Of a DNA stretch of 37,190 nucleotides, positions 7,335 through 16,300 are shown one piece after another. How positions within the stretch are numbered: position 1 is the stretch's first letter; each line of letters begins with the position of its first letter. The stretch covers positions 1 to 37,190 of the IMG/VR virus record IMGVR_UViG_3300025669_000107. One strand, given 5' to 3'. The notes under the pieces are model-generated. The model was not told where the DNA came from. It did not search any database and saw only the letters and a list, made by a program, of their open reading frames with translations. The DNA is from a virus. The position numbers and the translations under genes were made by a program.

Positions 7335-8222
7335 ATGTTACCACTAGTTAAGAAATACGAACCTAAAACGTTTGATGACCTTGTAGGAATAAGCTTCTTA
7401 GACAAACTAGTAGAAGCCATTAAAACCCCCGATAGTCTACCTAACATGTTATTTTATGGTGAGCCCGGAACAGGGAAAACAAGCTTAGTAAACGTCATGC
7501 TAAACGAACTTAAGCCTGTTGACGTTCTTAAAATTAATGGAAGTGACGAAAGAGGAATTGACACCGTTAGAGAAAAAATAACTGATTTCGTAAGTGCTGG
7601 AAGCATGATTTCTGATAAGCCCAAAATAGTCTTCATTGATGAAATAGATGGCTTCACCAAAGACGCTTTTCAAAGCATGAGAAGACTTATAGAACAAAGC
7701 GTGAAAAACGCAAGATTCATAGCAACCTGTAACAATTACGTGGCATTGCCAGAAGCTATACTAAGCAGATTCGGATGCCAATTCAAATTTGAGCAATTAC
7801 AAGACGAACATATAATGAACAGATTAACGACAATTTGCCAAAAAGAAAACATTAATATAGTAGAAGATACATTAATAACTATTACCAAAAGCTCAAGGGG
7901 AGACTTAAGACAAGCCATCAACAAACTACAATTAAGTAGCGATGATGAGCTGACCGATATTACCACAGAAATATCTTATGTATACAATTTACTTCTACAA
8001 AACGAATGGACTAAACTAAGATATAAAATTCCACTTAAAAATCTTAATTATATTGAATTATTTGTCGGACTTGAACAGAAATTTTTTGAAAGTGATATAG
8101 AAGTCAGTAAAAAAGCAGAGATTACTGAGATAATAAGTAACGGTTTATGTGAGTACAAAGATAGTTTTAACAAAAACATCTGGTTCGGAGCCGTTTGCAG
8201 TAGAATAATAAAAAAACTATAG
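7335..8222 (+). CDS. rfcS: Clamp loader, RFC small subunit-like AAA+ ATPase
   Basis: 295 residues, start supported by AAGGAG. AAA+ motifs are all present: Walker A GEPGTGKT at 42-49, Walker B IDEID at 101-105, sensor 1 in ATCNN near 130, an SRC-like motif SRFGC with arginine-finger R145, and sensor 2 GDLRQA at 189-194. The C-terminal collar domain is short. RFC opens PCNA and loads it onto primed DNA. No RFC large subunit is seen, so this may form the ATPase part of a simplified loader comparable to T4 gp44 with a separate small partner. Confidence 0.95.
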   Translation: MLPLVKKYEPKTFDDLVGISFLDKLVEAIKTPDSLPNMLFYGEPGTGKTSLVNVMLNELKPVDVLKINGSDERGIDTVREKITDFVSAGSMISDKPKIVFIDEIDGFTKDAFQSMRRLIEQSVKNARFIATCNNYVALPEAILSRFGCQFKFEQLQDEHIMNRLTTICQKENINIVEDTLITITKSSRGDLRQAINKLQLSSDDELTDITTEISYVYNLLLQNEWTKLRYKIPLKNLNYIELFVGLEQKFFESDIEVSKKAEITEIISNGLCEYKDSFNKNIWFGAVCSRIIKKL

Positions 8223-8238
8223 AAAGAGGATTATAAAA

Positions 8239-10017
8239 ATGGATGACAACTATATTATTATAAACGAGTACTTAGATAAGAAAAATTGGAGAATTAAAGA
8301 AAACAGTAATTTTGGTTATAGCATTTCAGGCTTACAATCTCATGTTGCCAACAAAGTTATTTCTGATTACACGTTAGACATTGTTTATAATCCTCAGATA
8401 AAACGAGCGTACAAACAAAACTGGATTCACATTCATGATTTAAGCCAAGGCGTAGCTCCTTATTGCAGTGGTTGGAGCGTTGAAGACATTCTTCTTAAAG
8501 GTTTTGGCGGCGTTGAAGGCAAGATAGATGCGGCCCCAGCTAAACATTATGATAGTTTATTAGGTCAATTAGTTAATTTTATTGGCACTTTACAGAATGA
8601 ATTTAGCGGTGCGCAGGCTCTTAACAGTTTTGATACTTGGCTCGCCCCATTTGTTAAAGAAGACAAACTCACTTATAAAGAAGTTAAACAAGGCATGCAA
8701 GAATTTATTTATGGCATTAACCAGAGCAGTAGATGGTCATTACAAACGCCTTTTACAAATTTAAGTTTTGATTTAATTCCTCTTGTTGATTTGAAAGACA
8801 GACCTTGTATTGTAGGAGGGCAATTACTTAAGTATTGTTATAAAGATTGCCAGACAGAAATGGACATGATTAATAAAGCATTCATGGAAATAATGTTAGG
8901 TGGCGATGCAAAAGGAAGAATTTTCACATTTCCAATACCTACATATAATATTACTAAAGAGTTCGATTGGGATGGCGAAAACTCTAAGTTATTATTTCAA
9001 ATGACTAGCAAGTACGGTATTCCTTACTTTCAGAATTTTATTAACAGTGATTTAAGCCCTGATATGGTCAGAAGTATGTGTTGCAGACTCAGACTTAGTT
9101 TAAAAGAGCTTGAGAAAAAAACTGGCGGTTTATTTGGAAGTGGTAGTAAAACAGGCAGTATTGGAGTTGTGACTCTTAACCTTGCTAAAATGGGCATGGT
9201 AGCTACAGACGAAAAAGAACTATTCAAATTAATAGATAAGTACGTTGGAATAAGCAAAGACAGTTTGGAAATAAAAAGAAACATGTGCAATGAATTCATG
9301 GATGACGGACTATTTCCTTACTCTAAAGAATACTTAAAATCGTTTAAAACCTACTATTCCACCATTGGAGTTGTTGGCGGTCATGAATGCTGTCTTAACT
9401 TCTTAGGCGAGAGCATTGAGAGTGACGACGGTAAAACACTTATGATTAAAATATTAGAACATATCAAAAATCTTCTCAGCGATATACAAGTAGAAACCAA
9501 AAATTTGTACAATTTAGAAGCAACTCCTGCTGAAGGCGTTAGTTATAGAATGGCTAAGAACTTAAGAAAAGAGTTTGGAGAAGATATAATGCTCAGTGGC
9601 ACTAAAGAAACCCCTTTCTTAACTAACAGCACTAACTTACCAGTTGACGCTGATATAGACGTGTTTGACGCATTACTTCATCAGAACGAATTACTTCCAC
9701 TATACACTGGAGGAAGCGTATTCCATTGTTTTCTGGGCGAACGCGTTGATGATTGGAGAACAACAAGAAATTTAGTCAAAAGAGTTTGTGAATCAACTAA
9801 CATACCGTTCTTTAGTATAACACCAACGTTCAGTGTGTGCTCTGCTTGCGGTTATCTTTCAGGAGAACATAAACAGTGTCCAACTTGCAATAAGTATTGT
9901 GAAGTGTATTCCAGAGTTGTTGGTTATTTAAGACCAGTTAAGCAATGGAATCCCGGCAAACAGGTAGAAATGGAAAAAAGAAAAACGTTTACTCTTAAAG
10001 GAGGTGTAATGAAATGA
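8239..10017 (+). CDS. nrdD: Anaerobic ribonucleoside-triphosphate reductase (class III)
   Basis: 592 residues. Expected features: WIHIHDL and PYCSGW near the N-terminus, NQSSRWSLQTPFTN, MCCRL carrying the presumed thiyl cysteine, the GGLFGSGSKTGSIG loop, a C-terminal zinc site C534/C537/C547/C550, and the glycyl radical site RVVGYLRP with Gly562. The enzyme makes dNTPs without oxygen. There is no N-terminal ATP-cone, so allosteric activity control may be lost. The radical-SAM activase NrdG is not in this window and may come from the host. The RVVGYLRPVKQWN form is that of archaeal-type NrdD. Confidence 0.96.
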   Translation: MDDNYIIINEYLDKKNWRIKENSNFGYSISGLQSHVANKVISDYTLDIVYNPQIKRAYKQNWIHIHDLSQGVAPYCSGWSVEDILLKGFGGVEGKIDAAPAKHYDSLLGQLVNFIGTLQNEFSGAQALNSFDTWLAPFVKEDKLTYKEVKQGMQEFIYGINQSSRWSLQTPFTNLSFDLIPLVDLKDRPCIVGGQLLKYCYKDCQTEMDMINKAFMEIMLGGDAKGRIFTFPIPTYNITKEFDWDGENSKLLFQMTSKYGIPYFQNFINSDLSPDMVRSMCCRLRLSLKELEKKTGGLFGSGSKTGSIGVVTLNLAKMGMVATDEKELFKLIDKYVGISKDSLEIKRNMCNEFMDDGLFPYSKEYLKSFKTYYSTIGVVGGHECCLNFLGESIESDDGKTLMIKILEHIKNLLSDIQVETKNLYNLEATPAEGVSYRMAKNLRKEFGEDIMLSGTKETPFLTNSTNLPVDADIDVFDALLHQNELLPLYTGGSVFHCFLGERVDDWRTTRNLVKRVCESTNIPFFSITPTFSVCSACGYLSGEHKQCPTCNKYCEVYSRVVGYLRPVKQWNPGKQVEMEKRKTFTLKGGVMK

Positions 10018-10253
10018 ATTTTGATAAAAACTTTCCAAGTTTAGCTTCGCATAGATTAGCTTACAAACCAGATAACGAGTGCACTATTAGACAAAGCAAG
10101 ATTGAAGAATGTTGCACTGATAATCAGAAGGTTAAGGAATTGTGGGCACTCGTTCAAAAACAAGTATTAACCTTTGCTCCTAAGGATTTTAATTGGGATG
10201 AGGATGAACTTAACCTTCAAATTAGAAAGAAACTAGAGGAGATGCACTTATGA
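10014..10253 (+). CDS. Small hypothetical protein
   Basis: 79 residues; ATG overlaps the nrdD stop, with AAAGGAGGTG seven bases upstream, one of the best ribosome-binding sites in the arm. No known domain; two cysteines at about 31-32 and an acidic helical C-terminus. The coupling suggests it is made together with NrdD. Confidence 0.8.
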   Translation: MNFDKNFPSLASHRLAYKPDNECTIRQSKIEECCTDNQKVKELWALVQKQVLTFAPKDFNWDEDELNLQIRKKLEEMHL

Positions 10254-10480
10254 CGATAGATGAAAAAGTAGAATGTGTGGCAGAACTATATTTTAAAGAC
10301 GACGCTAAAAAAAACTCTATTTTATTTTTATTAGGAGATGATAATAACATTTACGTTCCAGAAAACGTTGATAGATACTTGAAACCTTTTAATAAAGCCC
10401 CATTGAAAAATATGTATACAGATGACTTAATGCTAATAGAATATATTAAACAATATTCTATCATTGAGGAAAAACCATGA
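10250..10480 (+). CDS. Small hypothetical protein
   Basis: 76 residues, overlapping both neighbours by four bases (ATGA). Acidic and soluble, with no recognised motif. It lies between nrdD and the ABC-acetyltransferase fusion gene. Confidence 0.75.
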   Translation: MTIDEKVECVAELYFKDDAKKNSILFLLGDDNNIYVPENVDRYLKPFNKAPLKNMYTDDLMLIEYIKQYSIIEEKP

Positions 10481-11976
10481 ACTTAGATGCGTTCACTAAC
10501 CATAAAGAATTCAATTACAATATTAACGTTGAATTCGATACGGTCATAGAACAAACTGAACGCATAATCGAAGTTAGTAATGCATTTGGGTTAGGAATTA
10601 ATGAAGCTAAAAAGTTCAGCGTTTATAAAGACTTCAATATAGGATTTAATAGAGATGATGTTGTTTACATTACTGGTGATAGTGGTGGTGGCAAAACCAT
10701 CTTACTACAAGAGATAATCAATAGATTAGAACCAAGTAATGAAAAGATATTGTTTTTAGATGATGTAACCCCATGTAATGATGAGGTCGTTATCGAAAGC
10801 ATTGGAGACACTATGGACGAGTCTATTTATTACTTGTCTATGATGGGCTTAAATGACGCGTACATTTTCTTAAGAAAGTATGGTGAATTAAGCGATGGCC
10901 AAAAATATCGTTATAGATTAGCTAAAGCTATTGGTCTTAAACCAGACTTTTTATTCATTGACGAATTTTGCTGTAATCTCGATAGGACAACAGCTAAAGT
11001 AATATCGTACAATTTACAACGAGTAGCTAGAAAAAACAATATGGGAGTGTTCGTGGCAACCACTCATACTGACATTTTAGAAGACTTGAATCCATCTGTT
11101 TTAGTTACCAAATCATTCATGAATAACGTTAGAATACAATACTTAAGTTACACCCCCAAAAAAATAAGTTTTTACAATGACGTAGAGTTTAAAACAGGCT
11201 GTATTAGTGATTATAAAAGACTAAGCAAGTATCATTATAAAAACACAGGGACTAACTTCCCTTACTGTAATATAGTAAGTGCTTGGTATAAGAACGATAT
11301 TGTTGGCGTTGCAGTGTTTTCGCCTCCGTTTTTGCAAACAAAAGGTAGAACAATAAAATTCGATAAGAAATACTCTATGATGACCAAAGATGTTGTCAGA
11401 GATATTAACAAATTATTTATTAGAGGCTCTCGTTATGTCATATCTCCTAAGTATAGAGCTTGTGGTTTAGGTCAGAGACTTGTAAACGAAAGCATGACAT
11501 TTATTAAGAATAAGAAATATTTAGAAGTTGTTACAGTCATGGGTAAATACAATCCAGTATTTGAAAAGTGTGGCATGGAAAAAATAGAGATTACTGAAGA
11601 AACTGATAGTGCGGCTATAAATTTAGATAAGTGGCTTAAAGAAACTGGTTGTGATGTTGTTAGAATTAACAATGGTAAATACTTGAAACAATTTGTCGAT
11701 GGTTTGTCTCCGGAGAATAAGAACGTTCTTAAATTACTTACTGGTAAAGTATTACACCATCCTAAAATAGGCTTAAGTAGTAAAGATGGTAAGAGAGCTG
11801 AAGTTGTCAAACAAGAGAAACGATATAAAGAAACTATATTTAATGATGTTTATAATGAAATTTTAACTTACATTCCAAAGTTGTATTCTGGCATGAGTAT
11901 TTATTACATTTGTGAATTGCCAGAAAATGATGATTCTAAAGAGGTGAATTTAGAAAATTGGGAAGTGAAAAAATGA
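10477..11976 (+). CDS. Soluble ABC-type ATPase fused to acetyltransferase-like domain (COG2401-like)
   Basis: 499 residues, no membrane segments. An ABC nucleotide-binding domain fills the first 215 residues: Walker A GDSGGGKT at 67-74, signature LSDGQ at 138-142, Walker B FLFIDE at 158-163, D-loop NLDR, and switch His197. A GNAT-like domain follows at about 245-400, with RLSKYHYKN, YKNDIVGVAVFSPP and the acyl-CoA-loop-like RACGLG. The architecture matches the little-studied COG2401 group (ABC ATPase fused to predicted acetyltransferase). The acyltransferase part also recalls phage Mu Mom, which modifies adenine in DNA. DNA modification is therefore a reasonable hypothesis but not shown. The C-terminal 100 residues are unassigned. 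Confidence 0.87.
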   Translation: MNLDAFTNHKEFNYNINVEFDTVIEQTERIIEVSNAFGLGINEAKKFSVYKDFNIGFNRDDVVYITGDSGGGKTILLQEIINRLEPSNEKILFLDDVTPCNDEVVIESIGDTMDESIYYLSMMGLNDAYIFLRKYGELSDGQKYRYRLAKAIGLKPDFLFIDEFCCNLDRTTAKVISYNLQRVARKNNMGVFVATTHTDILEDLNPSVLVTKSFMNNVRIQYLSYTPKKISFYNDVEFKTGCISDYKRLSKYHYKNTGTNFPYCNIVSAWYKNDIVGVAVFSPPFLQTKGRTIKFDKKYSMMTKDVVRDINKLFIRGSRYVISPKYRACGLGQRLVNESMTFIKNKKYLEVVTVMGKYNPVFEKCGMEKIEITEETDSAAINLDKWLKETGCDVVRINNGKYLKQFVDGLSPENKNVLKLLTGKVLHHPKIGLSSKDGKRAEVVKQEKRYKETIFNDVYNEILTYIPKLYSGMSIYYICELPENDDSKEVNLENWEVKK

Positions 11977-12143
11977 AGCATAAAGAATACATATTTACTA
12001 AAGGCACTTATGATATTGAAGCGGTCATGAGAATCGTTGAAGAGGTCATTCATGACTTTGAAAGCGGAAAAGTTGAAAGTGGCTGTGTTAAAGCAGAATA
12101 TCTACAGAAAGACCCTATACAAGATGGCAAACGAATTTACTGA
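11973..12143 (+). CDS. Small hypothetical protein
   Basis: 56 residues from ATG 11973, which overlaps the previous stop and follows GGAAGTGA. No known domain; acidic helix in the middle. Its last 20 bases overlap the next gene in another frame. Confidence 0.65.
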   Translation: MKHKEYIFTKGTYDIEAVMRIVEEVIHDFESGKVESGCVKAEYLQKDPIQDGKRIY

Positions 12144-12519
12144 TTCATTTAAAAAACTGATAAGAGGAGAGAAGTTTAACGAAAAGCTTCTTGTTCCAAT
12201 GCTTATTTGGGCTTCAGGTCATGAGCCTAACATTGAAGGATGCCAACGCATCAATCGAAAGATTTTTGGCGGATATAGAAAGCTTTATATATCTGAACTT
12301 GTATTAATTAATATGTTAAACAAATTTATTGCGTACCCCAGAGAATTCAAAGATGACACCAAAACTAAATTCTTTTATAAAGACGTTGCAAAATACTTTA
12401 GGTGGACTCTTAATGAACTCGAAAAAAACACATCTGTTATAAATTACACTTTTTTAAAGCCAATTATAGCTAGAGAGTTTGGGTATGATAAGACAGAACG
12501 AGAACTTATAGGATTATGA
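12124..12519 (+). CDS. Hypothetical protein, possibly a second clamp-loader subunit (gp62-like)
   Basis: 131 residues from ATG 12124. The frame is open to 12037, but upstream codons lie inside the previous gene. Not firmly recognised. The pattern LLVPMLIWASGHEP...INRKI, then FIAYPREF, then VAKYFRWTLNELEK resembles the small phage clamp-loader subunit family around T4 gp62, from memory. Since the RFC-like ATPase here lacks a large subunit, such a partner would make sense. This is inference; a plain unknown protein is the alternative. Confidence 0.8.
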   Translation: MANEFTDSFKKLIRGEKFNEKLLVPMLIWASGHEPNIEGCQRINRKIFGGYRKLYISELVLINMLNKFIAYPREFKDDTKTKFFYKDVAKYFRWTLNELEKNTSVINYTFLKPIIAREFGYDKTERELIGL

Positions 12520-12534
12520 AGGGGGCTAACCAAA

Positions 12535-13353
12535 ATGGGAAATAAACAAGAGAATGTTTCTAACAAACAAGCATGGCAAGAAGTTCTTGTTAAAGAAAAC
12601 TTAGAACGTAAAGTTCACCAACACAAATTTGACACTGATAAACAAATCATTGTTCTTATGGGAGATGAGCACATTGGAAGCAAATATTACGATTCGGATT
12701 TACATAATGAAAATGTTGAATGGTGTTTTGAAAACAATATCCCTATTATTCTAATGGGAGATGAATTAGAAACTGCTACTAAAGATAGTATAGGCGGTGG
12801 AGTTTTTGAACAAGATGATATGGTACAAGAGCAATTAGAAAGAGCCGTTGCCACTTATAAACCACTCGCTGATGAAGGCTTAATTTTAGGTAATCACATT
12901 GGAAATCATGAACGACGAGTGTTCAATCATTCAGGCGCTAATTTAGCTAAAGTATTCAGTCAATTACTAGGCATTACATATTTAGGCGTTGGAGCGGCAC
13001 ATTACATTAGAGTAGGCGATGAAAACTATACGATGTACACTACACACGGTTCTTCAGGCGCTAGATTGCCACATACTAAAATAGCTAATACTATTAAACT
13101 AGCTAATATGATTGATGTCGAAATATATGCTCAAGGGCATTTACACCAACTAAGTCATCACGTACAAAATTATTATAATATTAACAAACGTAATAAAATG
13201 ATTGAAGAAAGCCAAAAACATTATCTTATTACTGGTAGTTATTTATCACATTGGGGAAGTTATGCCCATGTCCAAAACATGGAACCTTCAAGAAAAGGAA
13301 GTCCTAAACTTAAATTATCGGGGCTTGAGCACAGAATACGTGTAAGCTTATAA
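12535..13353 (+). CDS. Calcineurin-like metallophosphoesterase, paralogue 1
   Basis: 272 residues with the five metallophosphoesterase motifs: GDEH (D44, H46), GDELE (D76), GNHE (N124, H125, E126), H171 in TTHGSSG, and GHLH (H202, H204). All metal ligands are present. The fold covers Mre11-type nucleases and many phosphatases. No Rad50-like partner occurs here, so a stand-alone nuclease or phosphatase is more likely than Mre11. The gene at 18192-18944 is a clear paralogue. Start supported by AAGGGGGC. Confidence 0.9.
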   Translation: MGNKQENVSNKQAWQEVLVKENLERKVHQHKFDTDKQIIVLMGDEHIGSKYYDSDLHNENVEWCFENNIPIILMGDELETATKDSIGGGVFEQDDMVQEQLERAVATYKPLADEGLILGNHIGNHERRVFNHSGANLAKVFSQLLGITYLGVGAAHYIRVGDENYTMYTTHGSSGARLPHTKIANTIKLANMIDVEIYAQGHLHQLSHHVQNYYNINKRNKMIEESQKHYLITGSYLSHWGSYAHVQNMEPSRKGSPKLKLSGLEHRIRVSL

Positions 13354-13379
13354 ATTATTCGTGTTTGGAGAATTGAAAC

Positions 13380-16300
13380 TTGACATTCTTAGTTGAAAGC
13401 AGACAAAAAAATAATGTTTCCGAAATTGTGGTGTTCAGAAGAGATTCTGATAACAACAAGATTGTTGATGTTGTGTCTGACTTTCGACCTTATTTTTATG
13501 TTAACGAATCAGAAACCGTGCCTGATGACTATAAAATCACAGGCATTGAGCATGGTTTCAAGTCTTTAATGGGGCAAGACGTTAAAAAAATATTTGTTAA
13601 ACAATCTATTGATGTATACGACCTCAAAACACTTTTCACTGAAACATACGAAGCAGACATTCCATTTAATCAAAGATATTTAATAGATGTGATTGGAGAA
13701 GTACCCCCTTATGAATTACGAGTGTTTGGTTTTGATATAGAAACCACTGATGAAGGAGGATTTCCAGATACGGAAACTGCTGATAAATGCATTACGGCCA
13801 TTTCTTTTAAAGATAGTTTTACTAAAGATAAAATTAAGATGCTTTATAAACATCCTGATTGCACAATAGATATTAAAGAGGACAAAAATACGTTCGTATT
13901 TGATACTGAAGAAGCTATGCTCACACGCTTTGTAAAATTTGTTAATGAGTACGACCCTGATATTATAACTGGATGGAACGTTAAAGATTTCGACTTAACA
14001 TACTTAATCAGACGTATGGATGGATTTAGATTAGACTATTCTGTAATGTCTCCAATGGGGCATGTGAGAATAGATAGTAATTACAAAGACACGATAATAA
14101 AAGGTCGTCTTGTTATGGATATGATGGAATGTTATAAACATTTCAGAAAAATCAGTAATCAAGGTCAAGCTGAAGCATACAGTTTAGAATTCACAGCCCA
14201 ACAAGTATTGGGAACTGGAAAGCTCTCACACAAAGAAAGCTTCCACGAAATGTGGCTCAACAAACCAAACGAACTATTAGAATACAACATGCGCGACGTT
14301 GAATTAGTCATGCAGATTAACGACGAACTAAAAATAATAGATTTTTTCAGCACTATATGTTGTAAAGCCTGTACCAACATGGACAGAATCTTTCACACTT
14401 CAGTTTTAGTGGACGGATTACTACTTAGAAAAACCTCAGGTAAACAAGTATTACCATCAAAAAAGAACAATGATGGAGACAAGTTTAGCGGTGCACATGT
14501 TTTAGAACCAGTACCCGGACTATATGATAACGTGTTAGCACTGGACATTAAAGGAATGTATCCCAATCTTATCAAAAGCTTTAATATAAGTTACGAAACA
14601 TTCAATCCCAATGGTAATATTAAGTTAACTGATGAGTTAGGATTTGATAGTGGTTGTGGACTTATACCGCAAACTATTATGGATTTGGAAATAGAACGTA
14701 ATGGTTATAAAAAGCTTATGTTTAAAGCTATACGTAATAAGAAAGAAAAAGACAGACTCATGTATCATTTCAGACAATACGCTGTTAAAGTACTTGCTAA
14801 TTGTTTTTCTCATGATACTAATGTACTTACTCCAACAGGCGAACGAAATATAAAAGATTTAAAAAAAGGAGATGAAGTGTTTTCTATAGAACCTAACACT
14901 AAACAATTACAAACTAAAAAAGTAACAAGAACATATGAATATGATTATACTGGTGAGATGTGCCATTTTAAGACGCAGAATATGGATTTGATGGTCACGC
15001 CTAATCATAACATGTTAGCAACTACCCCTTCAGACAAAAGAGGATTTTTTGTTAATGCAGAATATTGGAAAACTAGTTATACCATTCCAAAACATAATAG
15101 TCGCACACAAATTTTATCTAAATACATAAGTTTATTTGCAAATGTAAACGTAAACGACTATGTTTTTTTCATTAAAAAAAATGTGGATTTGAGAACTTTA
15201 AAACAAAAAATAAAGAAGGCAGTGCCAAATACTGATTATAAATTCAAAAAAATTAACAAAACACTATGTAAAGTTATTTGCACAGAAGACGAATTAAAAA
15301 AATTATTTTTACATGGTTTTAACGTGTTTGTTAAATATAGACATTATAATAATAGTTATTTAGTTAAGCCTTATATAGAAAACAGTCTTTTCTCTAAACT
15401 TTTGGGATGGTTCATATCAGAAGGAAGTTCATATGTAAGCAAACCAAAACAGTATGATAATGGCAATTATCGTGGAATCTCCAAAAAAATTACCATATCA
15501 CAAGATGAAGCACATAATCCACTATATTATAAAGAAATTGAAGATTTATTAAAAAAGTTAGAATTAAGATATTATAAAAATAAAAACGGATTTGCAATTT
15601 CATCTCCAATTTGGTTTGATAATTTAATAAAATGCGGCAAAAATTCTTACGAAAAGCACGTTCATACATCATTTACAGATGTGATTGATTACGAGTTGTT
15701 TTTCGAGTGTTTATATAAAGGAGACGGTCATAAAAATCTAAATAAGTACACTACTGTTTCCGAAAAATTAAAAAACCAATTATTAATCATACTTACAAAT
15801 TTAGGATGTAGAGTTAGATGGAAAAAAGACCAACATTTTTTCAGAATAATTTTTGATAAGTGTAATTGGAAACCACATAAAAAAAACATTACTCGAACAA
15901 AAAATAATTCTGGCAAAGTGTATTGTGTAGAAGTTGAAGATAATCATACTTTGTTAGCTGGAAGAAATAATAAATATTGCTGGTGCGGGCAAAGTATTTA
16001 TGGTTATTTAGGCTTCCCTAAATCAAGACTTTATAAACCAGAAGTTGCTGAATCAGTAACTATCATGGGAAGAAAACTACTTAAACATACTAAACAAGTA
16101 TTGGAAGATAAAACGTATCAAGTTATTTATGGCGATACTGACTCGGTATACGTTCAATCTAAAGAAACATCTTTATTTAAGCTATTAAGTGAAGGCAAAA
16201 CTCTTGTTAATCTTATTAACGAATCTTATATTAAATTTGTGAATGAGCACGGTAGCGATAATTGCACTCTAGAGATGGAGTTTGAAAAAGTGTTTAAACG

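Noticed and set aside
12037-12123. N-terminal extension of the possible gp62-like protein to ATG 12037
   Set aside because: The extension lies entirely inside the upstream small gene, has no ribosome-binding site, and encodes a Lys/Leu-rich stretch typical of an out-of-frame reading.
12535-13353. Mre11 nuclease with Rad50 partner
   Set aside because: No SbcC/Rad50-type ATPase occurs in the window. The only ABC ATPase (10477) lacks the long coiled coil and zinc hook and is fused to an acetyltransferase-like domain.
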